Shown here: one piece after another, positions 7,787-16,781 of the stretch
Layout: each line of letters begins with the position of its first letter
How positions within the stretch are numbered: position 1 is the first letter of the stretch
Assembly (NCBI GenBank): GCA_029572935.1
Contig: JAKQHM010000017.1
Location: 1-46,350, forward strand
Length of the DNA: 46,350 bases
DNA from: Bacteroidota bacterium
Lineage (GTDB): Bacteria > Bacteroidota > Bacteroidia > Chitinophagales > Saprospiraceae
Direction of reading: 5' to 3'
Position numbers and translations under genes: made by a program
Notes under the pieces: generated by a model
Seen by the model: only the letters and a program-made list of their open reading frames with translations
Database searches by the model: none
Told to the model about the DNA's origin: nothing

Positions 7787-10558
7787 ATGAAAAAACTCTT
7801 CCTCCTGGATGGGCATGCCCTGGTGTACCGCGCACATTATGCCTTCATTGGACGCCCGCTCATCAATTCCAAAGGCCTCAATACCTCCGCGATATCCGGA
7901 TTTACCCGCAATCTGTGGGACATCATCAACAACGAAAAACCCAGCCACATTGCCGTGGCATTTGACCTGAAAGGACCCACTTTCCGTCACCGCGAATTTC
8001 CCGAGTACAAAGCCAACCGCGAAGCACAACCGGAAGACATCAGCATAGCCTTGCCCTACATCGAAGAGATCGTCAAGGCCTTCAACATCCCGATAATTAC
8101 TGCTGAATCCTATGAAGCCGACGATGTGATCGGTACCCTGGCCAAGCAGGCAGCCCGCCAGGGATTCGAAGTCTACATGGTTACTCCGGATAAGGATTAC
8201 GGACAGCTCGTGGAAGAGCACATCAAGATCTACAAACCCTCCCGGCAGGGCAATGGGGTGGAGTTGATGGGACCCGAGGAGGTCACGAAAACCTGGGGCA
8301 TCAAGCGGGTGGACCAGGTGGTCGATATGATCGGTCTGATGGGCGATGCAGTGGACAATATCCCGGGAATACCGGGCGTAGGAGAGAAAACGGCTGCCAA
8401 GCTGTTGTTGGAATTTGACACGGTGGAAAATCTGCTGGCTCATATGGAAAAGATCCCCGGTAAACTCCGCGACAAGATCACAGAAAATCAGCATCTCGCG
8501 ATCCTGAGCAAACAACTGGCACAGATCAGCCTGGATGCCCCGGTACAGTTTGACGAAAAAGCCTATCGCATCGAAGGAGCCAACCGGGAAAGACTGAGCG
8601 AACTGTTCAGGCAACTCGAGTTTCGTACCCTGGCAGATGCAGTCCTGGGCGAAAGACCCAGTACCGCTGGGAAATTGCTTTTCGACACTGAAGAAAAAGC
8701 GGAAGAAAAACCTGCACCCAAACAGGAATACCGCATCGCAGACCACGACATCCATTCGACCGACCACCGGTATCAGACAGCCGGTGGCGAAGACCAAAGG
8801 AAACATCTGCTCGCTGAACTCAAAAAGCACAAGACCATTTCTTTCGATACGGAGACCACCGGAATTGATCCCACCCAATCTGAATTGGTAGGAATGTCTT
8901 TTTCAGTGAAAGAGCACGAAGCCTGGTATCTGCCTGTTCCCGCCAATCAATCAGAGGCCCAAAAGCTCGTCGATACTTTCAAGGAGCTTCTGGAAGACGA
9001 GGACAAGCATTTCATCGGGCAGAACATCAAGTTCGATATGCTCCAGCTCCTGCAATACGGCGTGGATATGCCGGCACCGGCGTTTGATACCATGATCGCC
9101 CACTACCTGATCGAACCCGATCAAAGGCATAAGCTGGACTATTTGTCGGAAAGCTATCTCAACTACAAAATGGTGCCGATCGAAGACCTTATCGGCAAGA
9201 AAGGCCCGTCTCAGAAATCCATGCGCGATGTTCCACTCGAGCAGATCAAGGAATATGCTGCAGAAGATGCGGATGTGGTCATGAGGCTTCATCCCTTGCT
9301 GAAAGAGGAAATAAGCAAGGCAGAACTCAACTCGGTACTGCACGACATCGAGCTGCCTTTGGTCAAGGTGCTTTGCGATATGGAGCACGAAGGAGTGCGC
9401 ATCGATGCGGGCTTTCTGAATTCATACAGTTCTGTACTGGCAGAACAGATACTGAAAGCCGAGAAATCGGTGTACGAGCAGGCAGGAGTCCGTTTCAACA
9501 TTGCCAGCCCAAGGCAGGTGGGCGACGTGCTTTTTGAAAAAATGAAAATCCCATACCGCTGGCGCAAAACAAGCACCAACCAATACAGCACGGACGAAGA
9601 GATCCTCACCGAACTGGCAGCAGAATACGATCTGGTCAATACCATCCTCGAATACCGCAAATTATCCAAACTGAAATCCACCTATGTGGATGCTTTGCCT
9701 TTGATGATCAATCCTAGGACGGGCCGCGTGCACAGTTCCTTCAATCAGGCTCGCGCAGCCACGGGAAGACTGGCCTCTGAAAATCCCAACCTGCAAAACA
9801 TACCCATCAAGGATGAAGCAGGCCGCGAGATCCGCAAAGCTTTTATCCCCCGGGATGAAGACCACCTTTTGCTGTCTGCAGACTACAGTCAGATTGAGTT
9901 GAGGTTGATTGCAGACCTGAGTGGGGAAGAAGCCATGCTGGAGGCTTTTATCAAAGGCCAGGATATCCATCGGGCCACAGCAGCCAAGGTATACGGAGTA
10001 CCCTATGACGAGGTCAGCTCCGAGCAAAGGCGGAATGCCAAAACGGTGAATTTTTCCATTCTCTATGGGGCCGGAGCAACCAACATATCCCGACAGCTCG
10101 GAATCCCCAGGACCGAGGCCAAAGAACTCATCGATCAATACTACAAGACCTACAGCGGTCTGAGAGACTATATGAACAAGCTCGTCGAAATGGCCCGCGA
10201 AAACGGCTATGTATCGACCCTGCTTGGCAGGAAAAGAATTCTGCGCGACATCAACTCCCGCAACTCCCTGGCCCGTTCCAACGCAGAACGCGTAGCAGTC
10301 AATACGCCCATACAGGGCACGGCGGCTGATCTCATCAAGCTGGCGATGATCCGCATTCACGACAAGATCAGAAAGAAAAAGCTGAAGAGCCGCATGATCC
10401 TGCAGGTGCACGACGAACTTGTATTTGATGTGTACAGACCTGAAGTCGATGTGATCAGGGACATCGTCCTCCACGAAATGAAAAACGCCATTCCGGATCT
10501 GAAGGTGCCTCTGGAGGTCGGGATGGGCACAGGAGAAAACTGGCTGGAGGCACATTGA
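7787..10558 (+). CDS. polA: DNA polymerase I
   Basis: This polymerase fills gaps and removes RNA primers. I chose the ATG at 7787 (923 residues) over an in-frame ATG 84 bases upstream because the conserved N-terminus 'KLFLLDGHALVYRAH' starts there and a -7-like TACCTTAG lies just before it. Three domains are present. The 5' nuclease is residues 1 to about 290, with 'SYEADDVIG' and 'GIPGVGEKTA'. The 3'-5' proofreading domain has intact metal residues Asp354 and Glu356 in 'FDTETTG'. The polymerase domain has motif A 'DYSQIELR' (Asp699), motif B 'RRNAKTVNFSILYG' and motif C 'QVHDELVFD' (Asp876). Proofreading is therefore probably active, unlike in Taq polymerase. It is followed after 24 bases by the LpxD-like gene. 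Confidence 0.97.
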   Translation: MKKLFLLDGHALVYRAHYAFIGRPLINSKGLNTSAISGFTRNLWDIINNEKPSHIAVAFDLKGPTFRHREFPEYKANREAQPEDISIALPYIEEIVKAFNIPIITAESYEADDVIGTLAKQAARQGFEVYMVTPDKDYGQLVEEHIKIYKPSRQGNGVELMGPEEVTKTWGIKRVDQVVDMIGLMGDAVDNIPGIPGVGEKTAAKLLLEFDTVENLLAHMEKIPGKLRDKITENQHLAILSKQLAQISLDAPVQFDEKAYRIEGANRERLSELFRQLEFRTLADAVLGERPSTAGKLLFDTEEKAEEKPAPKQEYRIADHDIHSTDHRYQTAGGEDQRKHLLAELKKHKTISFDTETTGIDPTQSELVGMSFSVKEHEAWYLPVPANQSEAQKLVDTFKELLEDEDKHFIGQNIKFDMLQLLQYGVDMPAPAFDTMIAHYLIEPDQRHKLDYLSESYLNYKMVPIEDLIGKKGPSQKSMRDVPLEQIKEYAAEDADVVMRLHPLLKEEISKAELNSVLHDIELPLVKVLCDMEHEGVRIDAGFLNSYSSVLAEQILKAEKSVYEQAGVRFNIASPRQVGDVLFEKMKIPYRWRKTSTNQYSTDEEILTELAAEYDLVNTILEYRKLSKLKSTYVDALPLMINPRTGRVHSSFNQARAATGRLASENPNLQNIPIKDEAGREIRKAFIPRDEDHLLLSADYSQIELRLIADLSGEEAMLEAFIKGQDIHRATAAKVYGVPYDEVSSEQRRNAKTVNFSILYGAGATNISRQLGIPRTEAKELIDQYYKTYSGLRDYMNKLVEMARENGYVSTLLGRKRILRDINSRNSLARSNAERVAVNTPIQGTAADLIKLAMIRIHDKIRKKKLKSRMILQVHDELVFDVYRPEVDVIRDIVLHEMKNAIPDLKVPLEVGMGTGENWLEAH

Positions 10559-10582
10559 TCATTCAGAAAAAGAAAAGTTGAT

Positions 10583-11512
10583 ATGCAACTATCCACACCA
10601 ATAAAAGTAAAAGAGCTTGCCGCGGAATTCAACCTGAGGATCGTCGGCGATGAGCAGCAGCTCATCTATGGGATCAATGAGATCCACAAGGTTACACATG
10701 GGGATCTGACCTTTGTGGATGCAGAGAAGTACTACTCCAAATCTGTTCACTCTGCAGCCACCATAATTCTCATCAACAAGGAATTTGAATGTCCTGATGG
10801 TAAGACTCTATTGATCGGCGACGATCCATTCGGTGTGTACAATACGCTGGTCAAGCGATACCGGCCGGAGCTACCCTTGAATGTCTCCATTGCGCCTACT
10901 GCGTATGTGCATCCCACTGCCCTCATCGAGCCGGGCGTAGTGATCTCTCATTATGCGGTCATCGGTGCCGGTAGTCTCATCCAGGCCAATGCCTACATTG
11001 GAGAGTATTCGGTCATCGGACAGAACGTACGCGTGCAACCTGGCGCGATCATAGGATCGGATGCCTTCTACTATAAAAAGACAAAAGAAGGATTCATAAA
11101 GTGGCGTAGCGGTGGCCGCACCATCCTGCACGACGATGTAGAGATCGGGGCAGGATGTACCATCAACAAAGGTGTATCCGGTGATACCATCATTGGGCAA
11201 GGAACAAAAATCGATTGCCAGGTACACCTCGGTCACGGCGTCGTGGTGGGTAAACATTGTCTGTTTGCAGCACAGGTAGGCATAGGTGGCAAGACCATCA
11301 TAGGAGACCATGTCACCTTATACGGACAGGTGGGCGTGGCACAAAATCTTCATATTGCCTCACACGTCACTGTATTGGCTGCCTCGGGAGTCTCCAAGGA
11401 TCTGGAAGAAGGTAAAACATACTTTGGTGCACCGGCAGAAGAAGTATCCATCAAATACCGCGAACTGGCTGCCATGCGGAGCCTGCCCGGGATGATCAGG
11501 GGTAAGAAATGA
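10583..11512 (+). CDS. LpxD-like UDP-3-O-acylglucosamine N-acyltransferase paralogue
   Basis: A 309-residue left-handed beta-helix acyltransferase. Residues 1-105 resemble the LpxD N-terminal uridine-binding domain ('THGDLTFVDAEKYY'). Residues about 108-290 hold the hexapeptide repeats. The likely catalytic His is in 'VHLGHGVVVG', equivalent to the 'AHN' site in LpxD. LpxD adds the N-linked acyl chain to lipid A precursors. The protein is shorter than classical LpxD (about 340 residues) and lacks the C-terminal helical extension. It sits behind polA rather than with lpxA/lpxC. I therefore read it as the short second LpxD-like paralogue seen in Bacteroidota, and I leave the symbol empty. It is probably co-transcribed with polA. 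Confidence 0.85.
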   Translation: MQLSTPIKVKELAAEFNLRIVGDEQQLIYGINEIHKVTHGDLTFVDAEKYYSKSVHSAATIILINKEFECPDGKTLLIGDDPFGVYNTLVKRYRPELPLNVSIAPTAYVHPTALIEPGVVISHYAVIGAGSLIQANAYIGEYSVIGQNVRVQPGAIIGSDAFYYKKTKEGFIKWRSGGRTILHDDVEIGAGCTINKGVSGDTIIGQGTKIDCQVHLGHGVVVGKHCLFAAQVGIGGKTIIGDHVTLYGQVGVAQNLHIASHVTVLAASGVSKDLEEGKTYFGAPAEEVSIKYRELAAMRSLPGMIRGKK

Positions 11513-11577
11513 CAAATGAACGTTTCGTCTTATATGTTAAAATTGCGCCTATCAGAATAAGGATGCTATAATTTGCT

Positions 11578-11585
11578 TAGATTTG
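11578..11585 (+). promoter_or_regulatory. -7 box TAGATTTG for the 11621 gene
   Basis: An exact match to the Bacteroidota TAnnTTTG element, 35 bases before the ATG. No clear -33 TTG was found at the expected distance. Confidence 0.5.
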
Positions 11586-11620
11586 TTTGAAATCCTTGCG
11601 ATTTTGTAATCAACTGGCAA

Positions 11621-13015
11621 ATGATGGGTACTTTTTATTCTCCTTCCTCGGCGTTCAGATTGCTTTTGGTTCCTTTTGTATTTTTATTTGCTTTTAATTT
11701 GTCATCACAGACTTTGGATTGGTACTATCTGCATGATTCCAAAAGTAATGGCCAACAGCTTGGAAGACTCTCTGACGGGAATATTTTTGTGGTGGGGAAT
11801 GATCCTGAAGATTCATTGAGCATAAAAGTTTTTTCGGATGGACACTTGATCAGTAACATCGGTTTGCCCGGTTATTTTTTTGAGTATGTATACATTGGAT
11901 TATACCCTGATTCCAACAGCCTGATCATGCTTGAGTCCTCTGGAAAATTGATTCGGGTCAATCCATATACGGGAGAAGCAAGTATTATATTTGATTTTGG
12001 TAATCTCGAAAGCAGTGATCTTCGAATCATCTTTTATGGCCGTAATAAAGATGGGTTGCTTTTTAAAGTTTCACCGAGACAAAATTCTTCCTTTCATCCT
12101 TATTATGTTGTTATAAATGAAAGGGATTTTACCTTCTCTCGTCCAAAAGTCCAGGTAAAGTCATCATCCTACATACTCCGTGGTTTTTATTCAAATGGCG
12201 ATTGGCTATTCAGTGAATATGATCATGGAATAAAAAAATTAAAATTCCACAGAATTGACCATTCAGATAATGAGGTTGCAAAAGGTGAAATTTATTTCAA
12301 TGATTTTAACCATTCTTCATATTCATTCCATATTGATACAAGAGATAATTTATTTATTTTTGGTGACACCGTCCTCTCGCGGAATCGATTTCACAAGGCA
12401 TTTGTAAAGGTATTGGACGTGAATTTTTTGATATCCAGATCAGTTATTTTCGAACCTGATTCCGTTGATTTACAATATGGAACTTTGTTTGTTCCCAGGA
12501 GAATCTTTGAGGCCAAGGACGGAGGATACTTACTATATGGGGATGGGATGGCAGTAATAAGCTATAAGGATTTCCCTGCATGGTTTGTCAAACTGGATAA
12601 CCTGCTGATTAAAAAGTGGGAATATAAATTCCATCTCCAGGACTTATCCTGTTCAGCATCTGGTGTTTTGGAAGCGGAAAATGATTTTTGGATCGCAACC
12701 GGACATTGTGTAAGGACAGAATGGCTCATCGAATCCCGATTGTTTCTTTTAAACTTAAAAGGTTTGGAAACTTCTACCTCAAATGAGTCTTCGGGTAAAT
12801 TCCTTATCACCACTATGCCCGTGTCCGATGTTTTGCGACTAAACAAGCCCATGGATTTTCACTCGAAATATTCAGTTTGGGACTTGCAAGGCAGGAGGCT
12901 CATGGATGGAACCTGGTCAGGGGAAGCAGATGTATCCGGACTGGCTCCGGGCATGTATCAGTTTATCCTTCATCAGGAAGGTCAACCTTTAGTTTTCAGA
13001 TTTATTAAAGTCTGA
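11621..13015 (+). CDS. T9SS type A sorting-domain protein, function unknown
   Basis: A secreted 464-residue protein. Residues 8-29 are a signal peptide ending near 'NLSSQ'. The body is beta-rich with repeated 'G-x-x-L-x-x-G' strands, as in propeller-like T9SS cargo that reports 'what was done with x' style repeats. The last 75 residues are a T9SS type A C-terminal domain: a strand with 'VWDLQGRRLMDG', then 'LAPGMYQF' and a terminal 'FRFIKV'. It should be exported by the Sec route and then through the type IX secretion system. The ATG at 11621 is followed at once by a second ATG, and either may be used. It is much more AT-rich than polA or purD. It resembles the 30315 gene in length class and C-terminus. 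No enzymatic motif was seen. Confidence 0.85.
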   Translation: MMGTFYSPSSAFRLLLVPFVFLFAFNLSSQTLDWYYLHDSKSNGQQLGRLSDGNIFVVGNDPEDSLSIKVFSDGHLISNIGLPGYFFEYVYIGLYPDSNSLIMLESSGKLIRVNPYTGEASIIFDFGNLESSDLRIIFYGRNKDGLLFKVSPRQNSSFHPYYVVINERDFTFSRPKVQVKSSSYILRGFYSNGDWLFSEYDHGIKKLKFHRIDHSDNEVAKGEIYFNDFNHSSYSFHIDTRDNLFIFGDTVLSRNRFHKAFVKVLDVNFLISRSVIFEPDSVDLQYGTLFVPRRIFEAKDGGYLLYGDGMAVISYKDFPAWFVKLDNLLIKKWEYKFHLQDLSCSASGVLEAENDFWIATGHCVRTEWLIESRLFLLNLKGLETSTSNESSGKFLITTMPVSDVLRLNKPMDFHSKYSVWDLQGRRLMDGTWSGEADVSGLAPGMYQFILHQEGQPLVFRFIKV

Positions 13016-13114
13016 CTTTAATTTCTTTTATTTGATTTTGATGAACATCTGATTTAGAAAAATCAAACACAACTGTCCAAAATAATTTTTTAAAATTGGA
13101 CTTTCCCACTTTTT

Positions 13115-13321
13115 GTCGCGTACGACCGAACCAAGCCATAAGCTTGGTATCGCACGACAGTGCGATAAAAGAGGGAACCCGAAAGGGCATGGAGGTGGCC
13201 AAACAGTAGAAGGGTTCTTTGGGAAGATTCCTCCAGGCCAATCACAGGAGTGATTGGTTCCCTTCGCTATGGAGTGCCTTTGTGGCACTCCATTCACATC
13301 AAAGGCGTGACCGCTCGGTCA
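13115..13321. other. Non-coding element made of consecutive hairpins
   Basis: Within about 207 bases there are five good stem-loops: 13130-13148 (7 bp, loop 5), 13149-13166 (7 bp, loop 4), 13238-13257 (8 bp, loop 4), 13269-13293 (10 bp, loop 5) and 13308-13321 (6 bp). A small GTCG/CGAC pair lies at 13115-13126. The element is GC-richer than its surroundings and ends near ACAAAAGAAAGTAAC, a tract I associate with recurrent intergenic sequences in Bacteroidota. The short minus-strand ORFs here overlap the stems and look accidental. It could be a dispersed repeat or a structured RNA. Between it and the terminator at 13532 I see nothing but AT-rich spacer. Confidence 0.5.
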
Positions 13322-13531
13322 GGACAAAAGAAAGTAACATACATGAATTTCTAATTCTGGGATTATAAAGGTAGGGATTAAATTCCAAAATCGCCATGTC
13401 TCAAAAGGTAACTTATTGGAATTCAATTCTGCATTTATAAAATAAAAATTATATTGGACAGGTGTGACAATCAAATTCTAATTTTCTCAGATAGTTTTTA
13501 GGGAAAAAAGTTTAACTGCAGGCATCATTCA

Positions 13532-13571
13532 ATCAAAGAGCCTTCCTCCCGAAGGAAGAAGGCTCTTTGAT
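13532..13571. terminator. 14-bp stem hairpin between converging genes
   Basis: ATCAAAGAGCCTTC (13532-13545) and its exact complement (13558-13571) enclose a 12-base loop. It lies 16 bases past the stop of the minus-strand M16 gene and also ends the plus-strand 11621 region. The U-tract is poor on both sides, so termination is inferred from stem strength and position. Confidence 0.65.
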
Positions 13572-13586
13572 CAGATAGATTATTTC

Positions 13587-16562
13587 TTAAGGTTTTACTT
13601 CCGGTTTCTCTGCTTCGTATCCGAACAGATCCTTCTGTGTCAGTTCTACCACCTTGCCGTATTTGCGGAGCTCGTCCATATTGATCTTCGATTTGGAACC
13701 CATTACTTTGATGTTCCAGTTTTTCGACTTCATATGGTTGGCATGGAAATTATTCAGGTCTTGCAGACTGAGTTTATCCATGGCCTCGTAAATATCCTTG
13801 CGGGTATCGTGGTTCAGACCCAGCTTTAGTGCATTTTGATAATTGAACAGGATGCTTTCCTTGCTGATGCGGCGGGTTTCGATGCCCTGTTTAATGGATT
13901 TTCTTCCGATCTCCCAGTTTTTCTCCGACTCCGGAAAATTCTGGAGCAGGTTGTGCATGGCATCAAAAGCCTGGCCCAGCTTATCAGCCTGAGTACCTAC
14001 GTAGAATCCGGCACGGAAGGGATCTTCCTTTTTGGAAGGTCTTTGGTAAAAGGAATACGTGGAATAAGCGAGGGCCTTTGATTCCCGGATATCCTGAAAC
14101 ACCACGGAACTCATGCCGCCGCCGTAGTATTCGTTGAAGGCCTGTACGATAGGGAGTTTTTTCTGGTCAAATGCCTCGTCCCAGCGTTGCATCTGGATCT
14201 CGGCCTGCACCATGTCGTAGTCTACAAAGTAGATCGTGTTTTCGGAAGGTGTCAGTTTTTCGAATTTTTTCTCCGCAGGATATTCTTTCAGTTTTTCTTC
14301 CAGAGGATGCATCTTCCTGAGTGGTGTCGTAAGAAGAGCCAGGTTTCTGGGACCATAGTAATAAATCTTGTGCTTGTACTCAAACAGACTTTTGATCAGG
14401 TCGGTCAGTTCTTTGGCTTTGATCTTTCTGAGATCCTTGTTGCTCAAAACCTGGTTGTATGGATTTTTGGATCCGTAACTGGCATAGTCCTCCAGGGCAT
14501 CCCAGAAGATAACTTCCTTGTTGATGGTGGCATCGTTGCGTTCCTTGATCTTGGCCTCGATCATTTTTTCGAGTGCCTTCTGATCGGGCTTCGGATTGCG
14601 GATCAGGTCCTCGATGATGGGAAGGGCCTTTTCAAAATTCTCATCCAGTCCGGACAGGCTCACATAGACCTGATCGTTGGATGAAAAGATGTTGAAGTCC
14701 ACGGCCAGTTTATAAAGTTCCTTATTGATCTGTTCGTTGGTCCTGCTTTTACTGCCGATCAGTTTCAGGTATTCTATGGCCAGAGGCAGTTTCTGTATGT
14801 GGTGGCTGCCCATGTCAAAAACGTAATAGATGGTGTACAGTTTGTTGGTCTTGTTGGGGACCTGCCAGACCGGGACGTCTTTGTGTATGTTGCTGAATTT
14901 AATGTCCTTTTTGTAGTCCAGAAAAACAGGCTTGAGGGAGGGACTTGGGTTTTCTGTGATCGTTTTTAAAAAATCGGATTGGGACTGACGGTTCACTTCC
15001 ACCGGAGTGATTTCGGGTTTCTGTACCTTTTGAATGGTGCTGTCTTCGCCGGTGAGTTTGTAGACACACATGTAGTTGTTGCCAAACCATTTATTGGCAA
15101 AATCCATAACCTGTTGCTTGTTAATCTTGCTCATGGCATCTACGCTGCGGAGGTATTGTTCCCAGCTGGTTCCGGTAGAAAACAGATTGTTGAGGGTAAA
15201 GGCCATCCACATGGGATTCTCCTGCTCGCGTACGCGCGATACCTTGAGATTGTTGACTGTAGCCTGGATCAGTTCTTCGTCAAATTTACCCGTCTTCAGC
15301 TCTTCGATCTGACCCAGGATCAGGTCGCGTACTTGCTGCAGGCTTTGGTTTTGGAGTGGTTTTCCTCCAAAATACATCACTCCGTAGTCCTGCAAAAGGT
15401 AGGAGAATCCATATGCTTCCAGGACTTTTTGTCCTTTGACCAGATTTTTGTCGATCAGTCCGCTCTTTCCGTTGTAGAGGATGGAACTGGTAAGGTCGGC
15501 AAGTATGGCTTCGGGATGGTTTTGATCCGGCATGCGAAATCCAATGGCTACGCTTTCCTCATCCGGACTTTTTACCGTAAGCTCCCTGGGTTCTCTGATC
15601 GGATCTTCTTTTTCAAATTTGAATTCCGGGACCTCAGCTTTTTCCCAGCTTCCAAAATACTGATCCACCAGACGGACCGTTGCATCGGCATCGAGGTCTC
15701 CTGCGAGGATCACGGCCATATTGTTGGGCACATAGTACCTGTTGTAGTAGTTGCGGATTTCCTTCAGCGATGGATTCTTGAGGTGTTCTACCGTACCGAT
15801 GGTCGTCTGAGTACCGTAAGGATGTTTTTTGAAAAGTCCGGAGAACATCGCTTCAAACACCTTGCTGCTCCCATTGTCGAGGCTGATGTTCTTTTCCTCG
15901 TATACTGCTTCCAACTCGGTGTGGAAGAGCCTCAATACGGGATTGCGAAAACGCTCCTGTTGTACAGCCAGAAATTTTTCCAGGTTATTGGATGGAAAGT
16001 TTTCCATGTAGCTCGTATTCTCAAACGAGGTAAAGGCGTTGGTCATATTGGAGCCGATAGCCGCCATCATTTTGTCGTATTCATTGGCAATGGCGAATTT
16101 GGCTGCCAGGCCTGAAATAGAATCGATCTGTCGATAAATTTCCTTGCGCTTCGCATCGTCTTTGGTCTGGTTGTATCGCTCGTAAAGAGACTCTATTTGA
16201 TCCAGGTACATCTTTTCTTTTTCATAATCCAGACTGCCAAAACGATCTGTTCCCTTGAACAGCATGTGCTCCAGGTAGTGGGCAAGGCCTGTGTTGGTGG
16301 CCGGATCGTTTTTGCTGCCCGCTCGCGTGGTGATCAGGGCCATAATGCGGGGCTCGGATTTGTTTTCGGACAAAATGACCGTGAGCCCGTTTTCCAGCTT
16401 GTAAAATCGAGTTTGCGTGGGGTCTCCCTTGACAGTCTGGAAGCTGTATTTTCCATCGGGAGAGGTCTGGGTGATGGTGGTGAAAGTAGTTTGTGCTCCC
16501 AGTAGTCCGCAGACCAGCATCAGGAGGATCAGGCTCAGGTTTTGGATTCTTTTTCGTTTCAT
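13587..16562 (-). CDS. M16-family zinc metallopeptidase (two-domain, secreted)
   Basis: A 991-residue pitrilysin-type protease. A Sec signal peptide spans residues 1-23 (basic start, hydrophobic core, 'LLGAQ'). The inverted zinc motif HYLEH is at residues 95-99 and the distal Glu ligand lies in 'ELEAVYEEKN' near residues 216-223, so the N-terminal half should be active. The C-terminal half (about residues 550-991) is the second M16 domain that closes the clamshell, with 'NEYYGGGMSSVVFQDIRE' as the typical late motif. These enzymes degrade short peptides in the periplasm. There is no T9SS tail. A 14-bp hairpin follows the stop. The gene is divergent from the M1 aminopeptidase, another peptide-degrading enzyme, so the pair may share control. 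Confidence 0.93.
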   Translation of the reverse strand: MKRKRIQNLSLILLMLVCGLLGAQTTFTTITQTSPDGKYSFQTVKGDPTQTRFYKLENGLTVILSENKSEPRIMALITTRAGSKNDPATNTGLAHYLEHMLFKGTDRFGSLDYEKEKMYLDQIESLYERYNQTKDDAKRKEIYRQIDSISGLAAKFAIANEYDKMMAAIGSNMTNAFTSFENTSYMENFPSNNLEKFLAVQQERFRNPVLRLFHTELEAVYEEKNISLDNGSSKVFEAMFSGLFKKHPYGTQTTIGTVEHLKNPSLKEIRNYYNRYYVPNNMAVILAGDLDADATVRLVDQYFGSWEKAEVPEFKFEKEDPIREPRELTVKSPDEESVAIGFRMPDQNHPEAILADLTSSILYNGKSGLIDKNLVKGQKVLEAYGFSYLLQDYGVMYFGGKPLQNQSLQQVRDLILGQIEELKTGKFDEELIQATVNNLKVSRVREQENPMWMAFTLNNLFSTGTSWEQYLRSVDAMSKINKQQVMDFANKWFGNNYMCVYKLTGEDSTIQKVQKPEITPVEVNRQSQSDFLKTITENPSPSLKPVFLDYKKDIKFSNIHKDVPVWQVPNKTNKLYTIYYVFDMGSHHIQKLPLAIEYLKLIGSKSRTNEQINKELYKLAVDFNIFSSNDQVYVSLSGLDENFEKALPIIEDLIRNPKPDQKALEKMIEAKIKERNDATINKEVIFWDALEDYASYGSKNPYNQVLSNKDLRKIKAKELTDLIKSLFEYKHKIYYYGPRNLALLTTPLRKMHPLEEKLKEYPAEKKFEKLTPSENTIYFVDYDMVQAEIQMQRWDEAFDQKKLPIVQAFNEYYGGGMSSVVFQDIRESKALAYSTYSFYQRPSKKEDPFRAGFYVGTQADKLGQAFDAMHNLLQNFPESEKNWEIGRKSIKQGIETRRISKESILFNYQNALKLGLNHDTRKDIYEAMDKLSLQDLNNFHANHMKSKNWNIKVMGSKSKINMDELRKYGKVVELTQKDLFGYEAEKPEVKP

Positions 16563-16601
16563 TTGTAAAAATTAAATAGTGATAATTAGAAAAAAGACGT
16601 T

Positions 16602-16715
16602 CCGGAATTCTGTTTTGTTATTTACCAATGCTCAAACAGATGAATGGGCAAACGGTTTGCAGGCTGAGAAATCCGGAAAGCCGTTTAACAAACAATAAAT
16701 AACGCAGAATTCCGG
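16602..16715. promoter_or_regulatory. Inverted repeat in the divergent protease promoter region
   Basis: CCGGAATTCTG at 16602-16612 is the exact reverse complement of CAGAATTCCGG at 16705-16715. The sites face each other across 92 bases, between the M16 and M1 start codons. This could be a pair of operator half-sites; no regulator is identified. Confidence 0.35.
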
Positions 16716-16769
16716 GAATTCTTGTATCCGGCGGGACGCTGAACCGCCCCATTTGAAGAGCAAAGTTTA

Positions 16770-16777
16770 TACATTTG
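16770..16777 (+). promoter_or_regulatory. -7 box TACATTTG for the M1 aminopeptidase
   Basis: An exact TAnnTTTG match ending only 4 bases before the ATG; a TTTG lies 14 bases upstream (16752-16755). The transcript would start at or next to the ATG, so the mRNA would be almost leaderless. Confidence 0.55.
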
Positions 16778-16781
16778 CGAG

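Noticed and set aside
13005-13297. Two small minus-strand ORFs across the hairpin element
   Set aside because: They follow the stems of the structured element, have no protein-like composition and no supported start.
14979-16115. Plus-strand ORF (378 codons) opposite the M16 gene
   Set aside because: It is antisense to the zinc-motif half of a complete M16 protease; no start context or domain of its own.
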